Below, piece by piece: positions 8,103 to 18,125 of a stretch of DNA of 33,495 nucleotides. The notes beneath the pieces were generated by a model. It worked only from the letters and a program-made list of their open reading frames with translations. It made no database searches and was not told where the DNA came from. The stretch comes from Verrucomicrobiota bacterium (GTDB taxonomy: Bacteria; Verrucomicrobiota; Verrucomicrobiia; Chthoniobacterales; UBA10450): assembly GCA_003218415.1 (NCBI GenBank), contig QHNK01000033.1, forward strand, positions 1 through 33,495, read 5' to 3'. Every line of letters begins with the position of its first letter. Position 1 is the stretch's first letter. The position numbers and the translations under genes are program-made.

Positions 8103-8252
8103 GGGTAGCGCACGCGTCTCGCGTGTTGGTTTCGGCGTCGCGCCGAAACGATCTTTTTCTTGTCCTGCTCGGTGGAATGCTTGCAAAGCCGTCAAAAAAA
8201 ATTCGCGATCGCGAGGACGCGCTCGCCAGCACGCGGGACGCATGCGCTACCC
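8103..8252. repeat. ~150-bp inverted-repeat (MITE/REP-like) element
   Basis: 27-nt arms GGGTAGCGCACGCGTCTCGCGTGTTGG (8103-8129) and the reverse complement of 8226-8252 differ at 3 positions. Internal hairpin TTTCGGCG-TCG-CGCCGAAA at 8130-8148. Confidence 0.85.
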
Positions 8253-8310
8253 CGAACATGCCATTTGCCACTCGATTTTCGAGTTCGGTCCGCATTAAGC
8301 TCAGCGCGCC

Positions 8311-8907
8311 ATGCAGAACGCACAAAACCTGATGAGCAGTTTCGAATTCATTGCGGCGCTGATGTCAATAATCATCGGCCTGGGCGTGACCAACCTGCTC
8401 GCGGGTGCCGGGCGCGCGTTTTACAGGCGCAAAGAAAACCCGCTCGATGAGGTGCACATTGTGCTCACCATCGCGACCCTGCTGCTGCTGGTTTTGCAGT
8501 GGTGGGTCACATTCAGGTGGAACACAGAGGTTAACTGGACTTTCGACAAATTCCTGGTCCTGACTGCCTGGACCGTCACGCTGTACCTGCTCACAGTTTT
8601 CCTTTACCCGCCCGACCTCTCGGAAGCGGAAGAACACCAGGGCCGCTTCGAACGGAACCGCGCCGGTTATTATTCCACCTTCATCGCGATGTGTTTGCTC
8701 GACGTCGCGCAAACGGCAGTTCATGGCGAACTTTTTCAACCGGTGTGGTATGTGCCGTTCGCGGGGCAATATGCGCTGCTCGCCGGCGGCGGCCTCATTG
8801 CCAGCCGACGTAGTTACGATCGGTTCTTCGCGTGGTACCAACTTGTCACGCTGCTAGTATGGGCACTGGTGGTCAGAAGAGTTCTAGTGGGAAACGCGAT
8901 GATGTGA
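8311..8907 (+). CDS. Hypothetical integral membrane protein (~5-6 TM)
   Basis: Multiple hydrophobic segments (FIAALMSIIIGLGVTNLLAG, VLTIATLLLLVLQWWVTF, VTLYLLTVFLYP, LVTLLVWALVVRRVL). Confidence 0.75.
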   Translation: MQNAQNLMSSFEFIAALMSIIIGLGVTNLLAGAGRAFYRRKENPLDEVHIVLTIATLLLLVLQWWVTFRWNTEVNWTFDKFLVLTAWTVTLYLLTVFLYPPDLSEAEEHQGRFERNRAGYYSTFIAMCLLDVAQTAVHGELFQPVWYVPFAGQYALLAGGGLIASRRSYDRFFAWYQLVTLLVWALVVRRVLVGNAMM

Positions 8908-8908
8908 T

Positions 8909-9946
8909 TCAGGATTTAATCGCTACCCATTCATTCCGTGCACGAGAATCAGCGACAGCCTGCACGACGCGCATGTATCGAACGCCGTCCTCGAACGTCG
9001 GGTGAGGGCGCACGCGGCCCTTGGATTTCACCGCCGCCAGAAAATCTTCTTCCACACGCCATTCGCCTTCCAATTCTGGCGGGAGATCGACCACGTGCAG
9101 CGCACGATCGCCGAGCTTGCCCGCTTGCACGACGTCGGAAGTGAAATCGTACGTCAGAGTCCCGGCGCTGCCGTAAATCTCCAGCCGATCGCCCTGCCCC
9201 AGCGCATTGACACCGCTAAACTCCAGAACGCCTTCCGCGCCACTTTCGAAACTGCACAGAACCGTGAGCAAATCAGGAATGACCACCTCGTAACCTTCGC
9301 GAACTGGATAAATGATTTTCCCGCGCCCGAACACGCCGGTGATGTCGCCCAGCCAGCGTTGCAATACCTCCACGTAAATCCCCAGGGTTAGAGTATTGAG
9401 CCCGCTGATCTCGATCTTTTGCCGCCAATGCGTCGGGGCGCCGGGATCCAAATAATTGCTGGTGAAACTTTGCAGCCGCACATGATGCGGTCGGCCAATA
9501 TAATTTTCGGCCAGAATCTTTTTCACCATTAAATCGCCTCGTAGTCCAAATGGCGGCGGGCAAAGCATGGTCACCAGCTCGGGATAACGTTTGGATGCCG
9601 CCAGCATTTCTTCGGCCTCCGCCAAATCCATCGACATGCGCGCTTGGCAAAAGACATGTTTGCCCGCTTCAAGCGCGGAGATCGTCACCGCCGAATGCAT
9701 GTAAGGCGGTGTGCCGATCCAGATAATGTCGATGTCCGGCAGCGCCACCAGCTCAGGCCAATTTTTTATCGGCGTCGCTCCCGGCACATTTTCCCTGCAA
9801 AATTTCTCGGAGCTTTCGTATGCAGAATTGGAAACCGCTACGATCTCAACATCCGGGTGCTTCTTAAGACCGGGCAAATGGCGAGTGCGAACGATATTGC
9901 CCGCGCCGACGATCCCGATCCGCAGTTTTTGGTTATTTTTGTGCAT
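8909..9946 (-). CDS. Gfo/Idh/MocA family oxidoreductase
   Basis: LRIGIVGAGNIVRTRHLPGLKKHPDVEIVAVSN (Rossmann fold), IIWIGTPPYMHSAVTISALEAGKHVFCQ. Confidence 0.95.
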   Translation of the reverse strand: MHKNNQKLRIGIVGAGNIVRTRHLPGLKKHPDVEIVAVSNSAYESSEKFCRENVPGATPIKNWPELVALPDIDIIWIGTPPYMHSAVTISALEAGKHVFCQARMSMDLAEAEEMLAASKRYPELVTMLCPPPFGLRGDLMVKKILAENYIGRPHHVRLQSFTSNYLDPGAPTHWRQKIEISGLNTLTLGIYVEVLQRWLGDITGVFGRGKIIYPVREGYEVVIPDLLTVLCSFESGAEGVLEFSGVNALGQGDRLEIYGSAGTLTYDFTSDVVQAGKLGDRALHVVDLPPELEGEWRVEEDFLAAVKSKGRVRPHPTFEDGVRYMRVVQAVADSRARNEWVAIKS

Positions 9947-10048
9947 TGGCTTACGTGCGATAGCAATCTTGCAGACTCGACTGGCTGTGGTGCGAGCTAA
10001 ATTTGACCGCGAGGAGCAATGGCGCGTTCAACGTCAAAATATTGGTAG

Positions 10049-10070
10049 GGGCGGTTCACCAGAACCGCCC
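10049..10070. repeat. Hairpin GGGCGGTTC-ACCA-GAACCGCCC
   Basis: 9-bp perfect stem with a 4-nt loop, ~100 bp upstream of rpmB. Confidence 0.7.
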
Positions 10071-10168
10071 ATGGCGATTGAGGTCAATCTACCTAATGGC
10101 TGACGAACAAACGATTCGCTTGACCCGCGCGCGGAGACACGGGAGTTTACGCGGCTTTTTTTGAAAAG

Positions 10169-10429
10169 ATGAAAGTTTGCAACGTCACAGGATCAAGAGC
10201 AGGACGCGGCAGCGTTATTCACCGCCGTGGTCTGGCCAAGAAAAAAGGCGGCGTCGGCCGGCACATCACGAAAATGGTGCCGCGCATTTTCGCGCCCAAC
10301 TTGCGTCGCCAGCGGATTTGGGTTCCTGAGCTTAAGAAGTTTGTGCGGATCCGCGTCACGGCGCGCGGTCTTAAGACGATCAACAAACACGGTGCTTACA
10401 AGACGCTCAAGAAAGCTGGCGCAATCTAA
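10169..10429 (+). CDS. rpmB: 50S ribosomal protein L28
   Basis: MKVCNVTGSRAGRGSVIHRRG...RRQRIWVPELKKFVRIRVTARGLKTINKHG is the L28 core. Confidence 0.93.
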   Translation: MKVCNVTGSRAGRGSVIHRRGLAKKKGGVGRHITKMVPRIFAPNLRRQRIWVPELKKFVRIRVTARGLKTINKHGAYKTLKKAGAI

Positions 10430-10451
10430 AATAAAATTGGCGGGAGCCCCG

Positions 10452-11936
10452 CTACTGTTCGGGCCAGGTAAGCTGTAGAGGCGTTTGCATCCAGAGCTGC
10501 TCCATGGTCTTGGCCGCTAATCCAGTCGACAAACTCTGCGCAGGCTCCGCCGCCGGGGCGGTTTGCTGCGTAGCGCCTTTCGCTCGGGGCCGATCAAGCA
10601 AGCCATCGTTGAATTCGATCACGTAACCTTCGTTGATCAGCCAACGCAGGTCGGACGCGAGCGCCAGGCTGCGTGCCTCTGCATCTTCGCTCGCGCCATC
10701 CCCAATCAACTTTTCGAAAAGTTGTTTGCGACTGATTGTCGCCGTCCCTGACAGCGCTTGGAGAATTGCATTCACAGACGGAGACACACCGGCTTGTTCA
10801 TGAACAAATGCGCGGCCCCTGATTGGCGAGACAAACAACATCCCGCGGCGATGGCGGAAAACGTGCAGGCCGTTTTGTCGAAATCGACTGGCCAGCTCCT
10901 GCATCATGTTCGAAGGCGAGCGGGTCTCCCGCTCCCACGCCTCCTCGATTGCGCGGTTGAGTATCGGATGCGGCAAACGGCGGCTCATCGCCCCGCCAGT
11001 GGTCACTTCCTCCACGCTACGGATCAACCCTGGCAAATAATGCGAGCGAAAATGCCGTTCCGCTTCCACCGCAGAGGAAAACGTCAAAGGATTTTCTTCG
11101 CGTAGCGTTGTATAGCTCGTCACCTTTCGCGCTTCTTCTTTCCAGCGCTCGACTAACGCGGCATCGCTTACAATCTCGATTTGCCGCTGGTAATCGGTAA
11201 AACTCATTCGGCGGCTGAAACGTTGCTCGTAAAAGCTGCGCAGTTGCGGTTGATAACTGTGATGGTTAGTCGGGCCAAGAAGCGTCCCACTCAATCGGCA
11301 TCGCGCCACATTCGAGAAGTTTCCCTTGATCGGATCGGTCTCCGAAATGTCCATCTTGTAGAAATCAGGATGGGCGAATCGGAATGCGTTTCGCTCGAGG
11401 AATTCCCGATCCGCAGACACCATGCTGTTGTCCCCAAGCTGATAAAGCGGCGATTCCTGCGTGGCCTTGAGGCAGACCACATATCCCACCGGTTTTTCCA
11501 GGAACAAACGCGCCAGAGCAAATAGCGAATACGCAACTGAGCCGGACTTGATCTGCGCTACTACATTTTCGAATGCTGGTGGGTATGGGAGGAAACGGAT
11601 CGTAACTTGCGGCGTTTGCGTAATCGGAACATGCCGATTTAGCGACCGGCGATTTTTGTCCCCGTTCGAACGACGATCACTGCCGCCCGTTTTCTTCCGC
11701 AATCCCTCGCGCTGACCTCTGTCTCCCTTGGACGTTGGACGTTGGATGTTGCATGTTCGGCGTTTTGTTTTGCGGTGTTGCGGACGACCCTGCCCCTTTT
11801 TGGGGACGCCACTCTCTTCTTCGCCTGTATAATGCTCATAGTCCCTCGCCCCACCAGGTTCTTTCACCCAAGCAGGCAGCAGCTTTAGATCGAGCAGATC
11901 GGCAGTCTCGACAGGAGACGAGGTCATCAGTTTCAT
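10452..11936 (-). CDS. Conserved hypothetical protein with a repeat-derived low-complexity segment near the N-terminus
   Basis: Long ORF convergent with rpmB, ordered C-terminal ~370 aa. The N-terminal region contains RRTCNIQRPTSKGDRG, encoded by an intergenic-type repeat. Confidence 0.7.
   Translation of the reverse strand: MKLMTSSPVETADLLDLKLLPAWVKEPGGARDYEHYTGEEESGVPKKGQGRPQHRKTKRRTCNIQRPTSKGDRGQREGLRKKTGGSDRRSNGDKNRRSLNRHVPITQTPQVTIRFLPYPPAFENVVAQIKSGSVAYSLFALARLFLEKPVGYVVCLKATQESPLYQLGDNSMVSADREFLERNAFRFAHPDFYKMDISETDPIKGNFSNVARCRLSGTLLGPTNHHSYQPQLRSFYEQRFSRRMSFTDYQRQIEIVSDAALVERWKEEARKVTSYTTLREENPLTFSSAVEAERHFRSHYLPGLIRSVEEVTTGGAMSRRLPHPILNRAIEEAWERETRSPSNMMQELASRFRQNGLHVFRHRRGMLFVSPIRGRAFVHEQAGVSPSVNAILQALSGTATISRKQLFEKLIGDGASEDAEARSLALASDLRWLINEGYVIEFNDGLLDRPRAKGATQQTAPAAEPAQSLSTGLAAKTMEQLWMQTPLQLTWPEQ
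11727..11767. repeat. Degenerate CGTTGGA-type tandem repeat (locus B)
   Basis: CTTGGACGTTGGACGTTGGATGTTGCATGTTCGGCGTTTTG. Similar strings at 115-151, 25943-25996 and 28395-28433. Confidence 0.8.
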
Positions 11937-12145
11937 CTACTCGAACGACAAACGGAAGCAAACCTGAAGAATCTTGATAGGGAACGCGCTGGAGCGTCCG
12001 GACATCGCAACGCGATATTAGGACCCAAACCTGAAAATGATTGACAAGCCGCCCAATTCATTTACTTCCACATGCTGTGCCGGATAATCCCTAAGTTTTC
12101 CGGTGACTTACCCACGCGCGACTAACACAAACCGAACAAATTTTT

Positions 12146-12394
12146 ATGGCGGAAAAATCGATCGAAGAGAAGGTCAAGGACATCATCGTCGAGCAACTCG
12201 GCGTTAACCCGGAACAGGTCACACCGCAGGCCTCCTTCATTGAGGATTTGGGCGCAGACTCGTTGGATATTGTCGAACTGGTGATGGCTTTTGAAGAAGA
12301 GTTTGGGGTCGAAGTGCCGGACGAGGACGCGGAGAAACTGCAAACCGTCGGCGACGTCATCAAATACATCGAAGAGAAATCGTCCAAACAGTAG
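12146..12394 (+). CDS. acpP: Acyl carrier protein
   Basis: [59 protein letters not shown] contains the DSL phosphopantetheine motif. Confidence 0.98.
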   Translation: MAEKSIEEKVKDIIVEQLGVNPEQVTPQASFIEDLGADSLDIVELVMAFEEEFGVEVPDEDAEKLQTVGDVIKYIEEKSSKQ

Positions 12395-12441
12395 CGCGAT
12401 TGCGATACCTGAAGCGGCTCGCTCATCTGCGAGACAGCGAT

Positions 12442-12468
12442 AAAACACGGACCGGGCCGTGTTTTTTG
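12442..12468 (+). terminator. Rho-independent terminator downstream of acpP
   Basis: AAAACACGG-ACCGGG-CCGTGTTTTTT: 9-bp stem followed by a T-run. Confidence 0.85.
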
Positions 12469-12513
12469 CTTATCGGTTGCGAAAGCGAAAGGCGCGCCTC
12501 AGACTAGACTCCA

Positions 12514-13635
12514 ATGAGATTTCCGCTGTTGGAAAAACCATTGTTCGAGGTAGGCGGACATTACGTCACTTTTTTGGGATTGATCGCCTTCGCAGCCCTG
12601 TTCGCAGCCGGCATCATCATCGCGCGGTTCCTACAAAGCGATCTGGTGCGCCGTCTTTTCAGCCGCTTCAAGATCGACACCAATTTCATTGCAATCGTCA
12701 CGACGATCCTGAGCCTGTCCGCGCTTGTCTTCTTCACGGTGAGCGCCGTGAACGCGGCAGGTATCCCGCTTTATTGGAACGCGCCCCTGCCAGGAGTGAC
12801 GCTGAGCCTTCTGCAAATTTTCCTCTTGATCGCGCTGCTCATCGCAGTTTTCTGGCTCTCATCCCGCACAAGGCATTTCCTTTTTAATCGTGTCCTGGTC
12901 AGAAGCGGCCTCGACCGCGCCCTGGGGCACGCCATTTCCCAAATAGTCGGCTACGCGGTGCTGATCATCGGGATTGTCATTGTTCTGGACAATGCCGGCA
13001 TCCATCTCGGGGCACTGACGGTATTCGCCGGCGCGGTCGGTGTAGGCTTGGGGTTTGGTTTGAAAAACATCGCCAGCAATTTCATCAGCGGGCTGCTCAT
13101 TCTCGCCGAACGCCCCATCGCCATCGGTGATCGCATCGAAGTCGCAGGCATCACCGGTCAGGTGCGGCAGATCCGCGCCCGGAGCACCCTGATTATGACT
13201 AACGATAACATCGCCATGATCGTGCCGAACGAGAAATTCATCGATTCGCCGGTCACGAACTGGACTTACACCGACCGGCGAGTGCGTTTTCGCCTTCCGG
13301 TGGGCGTAGCTTATGGCAGCGACGTGAACAAAGTGCGTGAGGCGCTCATCGCGGCAGCGCGCGAACATCCAGCCACACTGAAAGATCCCGCGCCGGATGC
13401 GTTCCTTGAGAAATTTGGGCACAGCACAATCGACTTCCAGCTCGTTGTTTGGAGCGAGGAAATGAGCCGGCGACCGAGCCGCTTCAAAAGCGACCTGAAT
13501 TATTTGATCTGCAAACATCTCGGCGCGGCGGGAATCGAAATTCCCAATCCGCAGCGCGATCTGCATATCCGAAGCGGCACGCTCAAAGTGGAAAGCGTAA
13601 CAAAGCAAGAAACGAGAGAGCGATCAGAGGGCTAG
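12514..13635 (+). CDS. MscS-family mechanosensitive ion channel
   Basis: LTVFAGAVGVGLGFGLKNIASNFISGLLILAERPIAIGDRIEVAGITGQVRQIRARSTLI...VPNEKFIDSPVTNWTY. Confidence 0.96.
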   Translation: MRFPLLEKPLFEVGGHYVTFLGLIAFAALFAAGIIIARFLQSDLVRRLFSRFKIDTNFIAIVTTILSLSALVFFTVSAVNAAGIPLYWNAPLPGVTLSLLQIFLLIALLIAVFWLSSRTRHFLFNRVLVRSGLDRALGHAISQIVGYAVLIIGIVIVLDNAGIHLGALTVFAGAVGVGLGFGLKNIASNFISGLLILAERPIAIGDRIEVAGITGQVRQIRARSTLIMTNDNIAMIVPNEKFIDSPVTNWTYTDRRVRFRLPVGVAYGSDVNKVREALIAAAREHPATLKDPAPDAFLEKFGHSTIDFQLVVWSEEMSRRPSRFKSDLNYLICKHLGAAGIEIPNPQRDLHIRSGTLKVESVTKQETRERSEG

Positions 13636-13672
13636 GGGCCGTTCGCAGCACTTCTTCCGCCTTGCTCTTCCC

Positions 13673-14836
13673 ATGCCGCCTGGCGACGCGATTCCGTTTC
13701 CGCAAGGTGCGGCGAAAGTGGTCACACTAGCTGAACTGCAAGACTGTGAAGCGTGGAAACGGGCGTTTCAGAATCAGTGTAAAGATCACCGTTACTACGA
13801 AATCGTCGAGGAGACGCTGCACTGCGGCTTCGAACATTATTATCTGCTGCTCGAGGACAATTCTGGCAACGTGCGCGCCATCCAGCCGATGTTTTTTGTT
13901 CGGCAAAATCTTGTCGAAGGCGTGCCGGGCAAAATTCGTTCCGTTGTCGATGTTGTTCGCAAAATTTTCCCGCGTTTCCTCACAATGCGGGTGTTGATGG
14001 TTGGTTGTGGGGCCGGTACTGGAGACCTGGGCGGATGCGATCAGAGCGACGAAGCATGGGTGGCAAGCGCGCTACTGGCGAGCCTTCTGACTTATGCCCG
14101 GCGAAACAAGGCTTCCCTGGTCGTTTTAAAGGATTTTCCGGCGAACTATCGCTCGGCGGTCGAAACGTTTGCCTTGAGCGGGTATAGCCGAATTCCAAGT
14201 ATGCCTATGACGCGGCTGCCGCTCCGTTATGAGAACTGGGATGAATATTTTCGCACGCTCAGCAAAGCGACCCGGAAAGATTTGCGCCGAAAATTCCGCA
14301 AAGCCGCGCGCGCGCCGAAGATCGAGATGGACGTCGTAACCGACATCGCGCCTTTCGGCGACGAAATCTATCCGCTGTATCTGGCGGTTCATGAGCGGTC
14401 GCCGTTAAAATTTGAGACGCTGACCAAAGATTATTTTCTGGCCGTCGCGGAACGGATGCCGGAACGCGCGCGTTTCTTCATCTGGCGACAAAGCGGCAAA
14501 ATCGTCGCATTCAGTTTTTGCCTAGTCTGTGGCGAGGCGATTTATGACGAATGCATCGGACTCGATTACAGCGTCGCGCTCGATCTGCACCTGTATTTTT
14601 ACACGCTCCGCGACATCATCTCATGGGCGCTGCAACAACGATTGAAATATTACTACAGCAATCCGCTTAACTACGAGCCGAAGCTGCATCTGGATTGCGA
14701 ATTGGTGCCGCTCGACCTGTATGTGCGCCACACCAGCGCTCTGTTGAATCCAATATTTTGTCACGTGATCAAATATCTCGGGCCGACGCGGCACGAACCT
14801 GTTTTGCAGCGCTTTCCAAACGCCGATCAGCTCTGA
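13673..14836 (+). CDS. GNAT/FemAB-like N-acyltransferase family protein
   Basis: LSKATRKDLRRKFRKAARAPKIEMDVV...IYPLYLAVHERSPLKFETLTKDYFLAVAERMPERARFFIWRQSGKIVAFSFCLVCGEAIYDECIGLDY. Confidence 0.8.
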   Translation: MPPGDAIPFPQGAAKVVTLAELQDCEAWKRAFQNQCKDHRYYEIVEETLHCGFEHYYLLLEDNSGNVRAIQPMFFVRQNLVEGVPGKIRSVVDVVRKIFPRFLTMRVLMVGCGAGTGDLGGCDQSDEAWVASALLASLLTYARRNKASLVVLKDFPANYRSAVETFALSGYSRIPSMPMTRLPLRYENWDEYFRTLSKATRKDLRRKFRKAARAPKIEMDVVTDIAPFGDEIYPLYLAVHERSPLKFETLTKDYFLAVAERMPERARFFIWRQSGKIVAFSFCLVCGEAIYDECIGLDYSVALDLHLYFYTLRDIISWALQQRLKYYYSNPLNYEPKLHLDCELVPLDLYVRHTSALLNPIFCHVIKYLGPTRHEPVLQRFPNADQL

Positions 14837-14847
14837 TGGCGGCGTTC

Positions 14848-14918
14848 TGTAGCCACGGCCCTGCGGACCGTCCGTTAGTCCCAGCGCTCTTCTAACCGGC
14901 CACAGGCCGGTGGCTACA
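14848..14918. repeat. 71-bp TGTAG...CTACA palindromic element
   Basis: TGTAGCCAC ... GTGGCTACA outer arms. Internal perfect hairpin ACCGGCC-ACA-GGCCGGT. Confidence 0.8.
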
Positions 14919-14968
14919 AGCCTCTGCGAATTAGGTTGCGACGCCGTTATGGCGCGCTAGAAAAGCGG

Positions 14969-15373
14969 ATGCAAAATCGCCCCTCCGGTTTCGGCAACCC
15001 TTGGCTGCAGCTCGGCCTGAGTGTGGTCTGTGTAATCGTGTCCGAGTTTCTTTTGAAGCGCGGCGCAACGGATATCGCGGAACCTGACAGCGCTTTCTCC
15101 TGGACGGGAATCAACGGTCTCGCTTCGCCGCTGGTGTGGTGGGCAATTCTTCTGATCATCGCCAGTTTCATTAGCTGGCTGTATGTGCTCCGGTACGTTC
15201 CTCTCACCGTCGCTTATCCGCTATCGCGAATAGTCGATGTTCTGGTGCCGCTCGGCTGTTGGATTTTTTTGGGCGAATTGATCTCGGCTCTTCGCTGGTG
15301 CGGTATTGCGCTGGTGATTATCGGATTAGCGCTGGTGGCAAAACCAATTGCACAAATCGAGGAACGCCTGTGA
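14969..15373 (+). CDS. EamA/SMR-like 4-TM transporter subunit
   Basis: Four TM segments. YVPLTVAYPLSRIVDVLVPLGCWIFLGELISALRWCGIALVIIGLALV is SMR/EamA-like. Confidence 0.85.
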   Translation: MQNRPSGFGNPWLQLGLSVVCVIVSEFLLKRGATDIAEPDSAFSWTGINGLASPLVWWAILLIIASFISWLYVLRYVPLTVAYPLSRIVDVLVPLGCWIFLGELISALRWCGIALVIIGLALVAKPIAQIEERL

Positions 15374-15714
15374 GCATTCTCGCCTTCTTCTTCATCGTCG
15401 TTTCTTTGCTGAGCTTTGTTTTGGCCCAGCTCATTCTTAAAAGAGCGATGGAATTTTCGGCGACGAACGGTCTGCGCAACTCTCGCTTCGTTTCGCTCGC
15501 CGCTACCGGCATAGCTCTAATGACAGTTTCCTTTTTCCTCACTCTTGGGCTGCTCCAGCGATTCGACCTTAGTTATCTCTATCCATTTCAGGGCTTGAGC
15601 GTGATTTTCATCACCTTGCTCGCGGCAATGGTGCTGAAGGAAAAACTAAGCGCGCGACTTACGCTTGGCGCGCTCCTGATTACCGCCGGGATCGTGTTGG
15701 TTTCAATGAGCTGA
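15370..15714 (+). CDS. EamA/SMR-like 4-TM transporter subunit (second of pair, GTG start)
   Basis: GTG overlaps the upstream stop. DLSYLYPFQGLSVIFITLLAAMVLKEKLSARLTLGALLITAGIVLVSMS. Confidence 0.85.
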   Translation: MSILAFFFIVVSLLSFVLAQLILKRAMEFSATNGLRNSRFVSLAATGIALMTVSFFLTLGLLQRFDLSYLYPFQGLSVIFITLLAAMVLKEKLSARLTLGALLITAGIVLVSMS

Positions 15715-15738
15715 ACTCATTTCGTAAATAGCGTTCTC

Positions 15739-15828
15739 ATGTTGAGCGAAGCGAAACATCTCGATTTTTTCCGTGAACGAATCCCTCCGGAAATGATCTG
15801 AGATTCTTCGCTTCGCTCAGAATGACAT
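15739..15828. repeat. GAGCGAAGCGA-type inverted-repeat element, copy 1
   Basis: Left GTTGAGCGAAGCGAAACATCTC, right GAGATTCTTCGCTTCGCTCAGAATGACA. Confidence 0.85.
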
Positions 15829-15869
15829 TATGCGACGCCGGTCTCGCGCGGAGGCCGCCCATGCAAACA

Positions 15870-16715
15870 TCATGTGCCAACGACTGTTGGCCAGAGTTTT
15901 TCCAGAGTCGTTAGATTGATTGCACGAATCTTGTCTTCAGCAGGCAACCCGATTTTCGGGTGATCAAATTCCGCGGCGAAACGCTGTTTGCGCCGCGCAT
16001 ATTTCGGCGGCGAATACGCGCCGCAAATATCGCCGCCGATGATCCGGCAAGATTCGCGCAGCTTTCCGAGCGCCCACTCAAGATCGACGACCGAAAACCG
16101 GCCGCTCTCCCAGTTTGTCACCGCCTCTTCGATGCGCAGACAATCAAGATCGATTGTGACGTAGATATTTTCGCTGGCGAGACCATTTACAAATTGCTCA
16201 AAGCGCTGGCGCCAATTTTCGCGGAGGATGGCGCCTTTTCGTTGTCGATCTTTCACCGGTCGATCGTCTGCCCACGGGTGTACTTCAAGAATTCCGGCGC
16301 GTTCCGCACGACGGTTCCCAAAGATTTGGTGCGGCCACCAACATTCGAAATTGCCGCAGCCCCAAACTGCCACATGCTTGATGTGCGGAAGTTCCAGTGC
16401 GCGATTGACCCAACCACCGCATCCCCATTTCGGAGGGCGCACGTCCCAATCCGGATGGTTGTCGAACGAAACGAGCACGACCGGTTCAGCGACGCGGCGC
16501 AATCGAAGCGCGGTTAAATAATGAAAGTCGCCCGACCCGTAAAGGAGGAAAGGCACCGCGAGATTCGTCTCATGCTCCCGATAAAACTCGGCAATCAAAC
16601 GCGGCGGCGCAGAGAAGCGCAGTTGCGGCCCCCATGCGCGCGCGTCAACCACAGGCAGGGCGAACGGCTCATTCCGCCACGCGTCATCTAAGTTCAGATG
16701 TTTGAGATGTTCCAT
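15870..16715 (-). CDS. Arginase/ureohydrolase-fold-like protein, divergent
   Basis: GSGDFHYLTALRLR, SFDNHPDWDVRPP and VTIDLDCLRIEEA resemble GGDHS, DAHxD and SxDxD metal-ligand motifs. Confidence 0.65.
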   Translation of the reverse strand: MEHLKHLNLDDAWRNEPFALPVVDARAWGPQLRFSAPPRLIAEFYREHETNLAVPFLLYGSGDFHYLTALRLRRVAEPVVLVSFDNHPDWDVRPPKWGCGGWVNRALELPHIKHVAVWGCGNFECWWPHQIFGNRRAERAGILEVHPWADDRPVKDRQRKGAILRENWRQRFEQFVNGLASENIYVTIDLDCLRIEEAVTNWESGRFSVVDLEWALGKLRESCRIIGGDICGAYSPPKYARRKQRFAAEFDHPKIGLPAEDKIRAINLTTLEKLWPTVVGT

Positions 16716-16835
16716 CCGCGGAACAAGTCTTCGCTACCTCTCCGCGAGTATCAACGGTTCGCTTATGCAATCATTGCGATCCGATCAAGCTTATGCGCGC
16801 AGTTGCCGCATTGGGCGCGAAGCTAAAGTGATATT

Positions 16836-17312
16836 GTGGAAGAGACTCAACTCGAAAAACTAAAAGAGCACGAAAAAGAACACGCTTTCCTTTGCGTAGT
16901 TAGCAATGCGTTTCGTGTTTTCGCCCACCGCTCCTCAATCATGCTCGGCAGCGCCTGGGCATTCGCCGGGGCTGTGCTCGTCATCCTTGTTTGGATTCTT
17001 ACTGGCCCCACCTTTCATTTTTCCGATACCTGGCAACTGATCATCAACACCGCCACAACCGTTGTCACCTTCCTGATGGTGTTTCTTATTCAGAACACAC
17101 AAAACCGCGACGCAAAGGCCGTGCAGTTGAAGTTGGATGAACTCATTCGCGCCATCAGGAGCGCGCGCAACGAACTTGTCGATCTGGAAGATCTTTCCGA
17201 TGAGGACCTGAAAAAACTCGAAGAGCAATTTCAACAGCTGCGCAAAAAGGCCGAGCACGACGGCAATCAGCGCGCTCATCGCGAGCAAGATCGGGCCGTT
17301 GCACAAGGCAAA

Positions 17313-17321
<9 letters not shown>
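16836..17321 (+). CDS. Low affinity iron permease family protein
   Basis: FAHRSSIMLGSAWAFAGAVLVILVWILTGPTFHFSDTWQLIINTATTVVTFLMVFLIQNTQNRDAKAVQLKLDELI. GTG start. Confidence 0.93.
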
Positions 17322-17975
<654 letters not shown>

Positions 17976-18005
17976 AGGCTTGTTCCTATCAACATTCTTT
18001 GCGTT

Positions 18006-18112
18006 GTCATCCTGAACGAAGTGAAGGACCTCACAATCGATGATCGATTACTCAATGAAACTTGTGTATTCAAATCTTCGATTGTGCGGTCCCTCGCTCT
18101 GGTCGGGATGAC
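18006..18112. repeat. GTCATCCTGAACGAAGTGAAGGAC-type inverted-repeat element, copy 2
   Basis: GTCATCCTGAACGAAGTGAAGGACCTCACAATCGA ... TCGATTGTGCGGTCCCTCGCTCTGGTCGGGATGAC. Confidence 0.88.
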
Positions 18113-18125
18113 CGGTCATTGGCTA

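Noticed and set aside
8017-8450. Several short ORFs (e.g. MVTGKVAFSLMGSARVSRVGFGVAPKRSF...) around 8100-8330
   Set aside because: Translations of the inverted-repeat element, not genes.
12859-13608. 249-aa minus-strand ORF opposite the MscS channel
   Set aside because: Antisense to a strongly supported MscS gene; no recognisable motifs.
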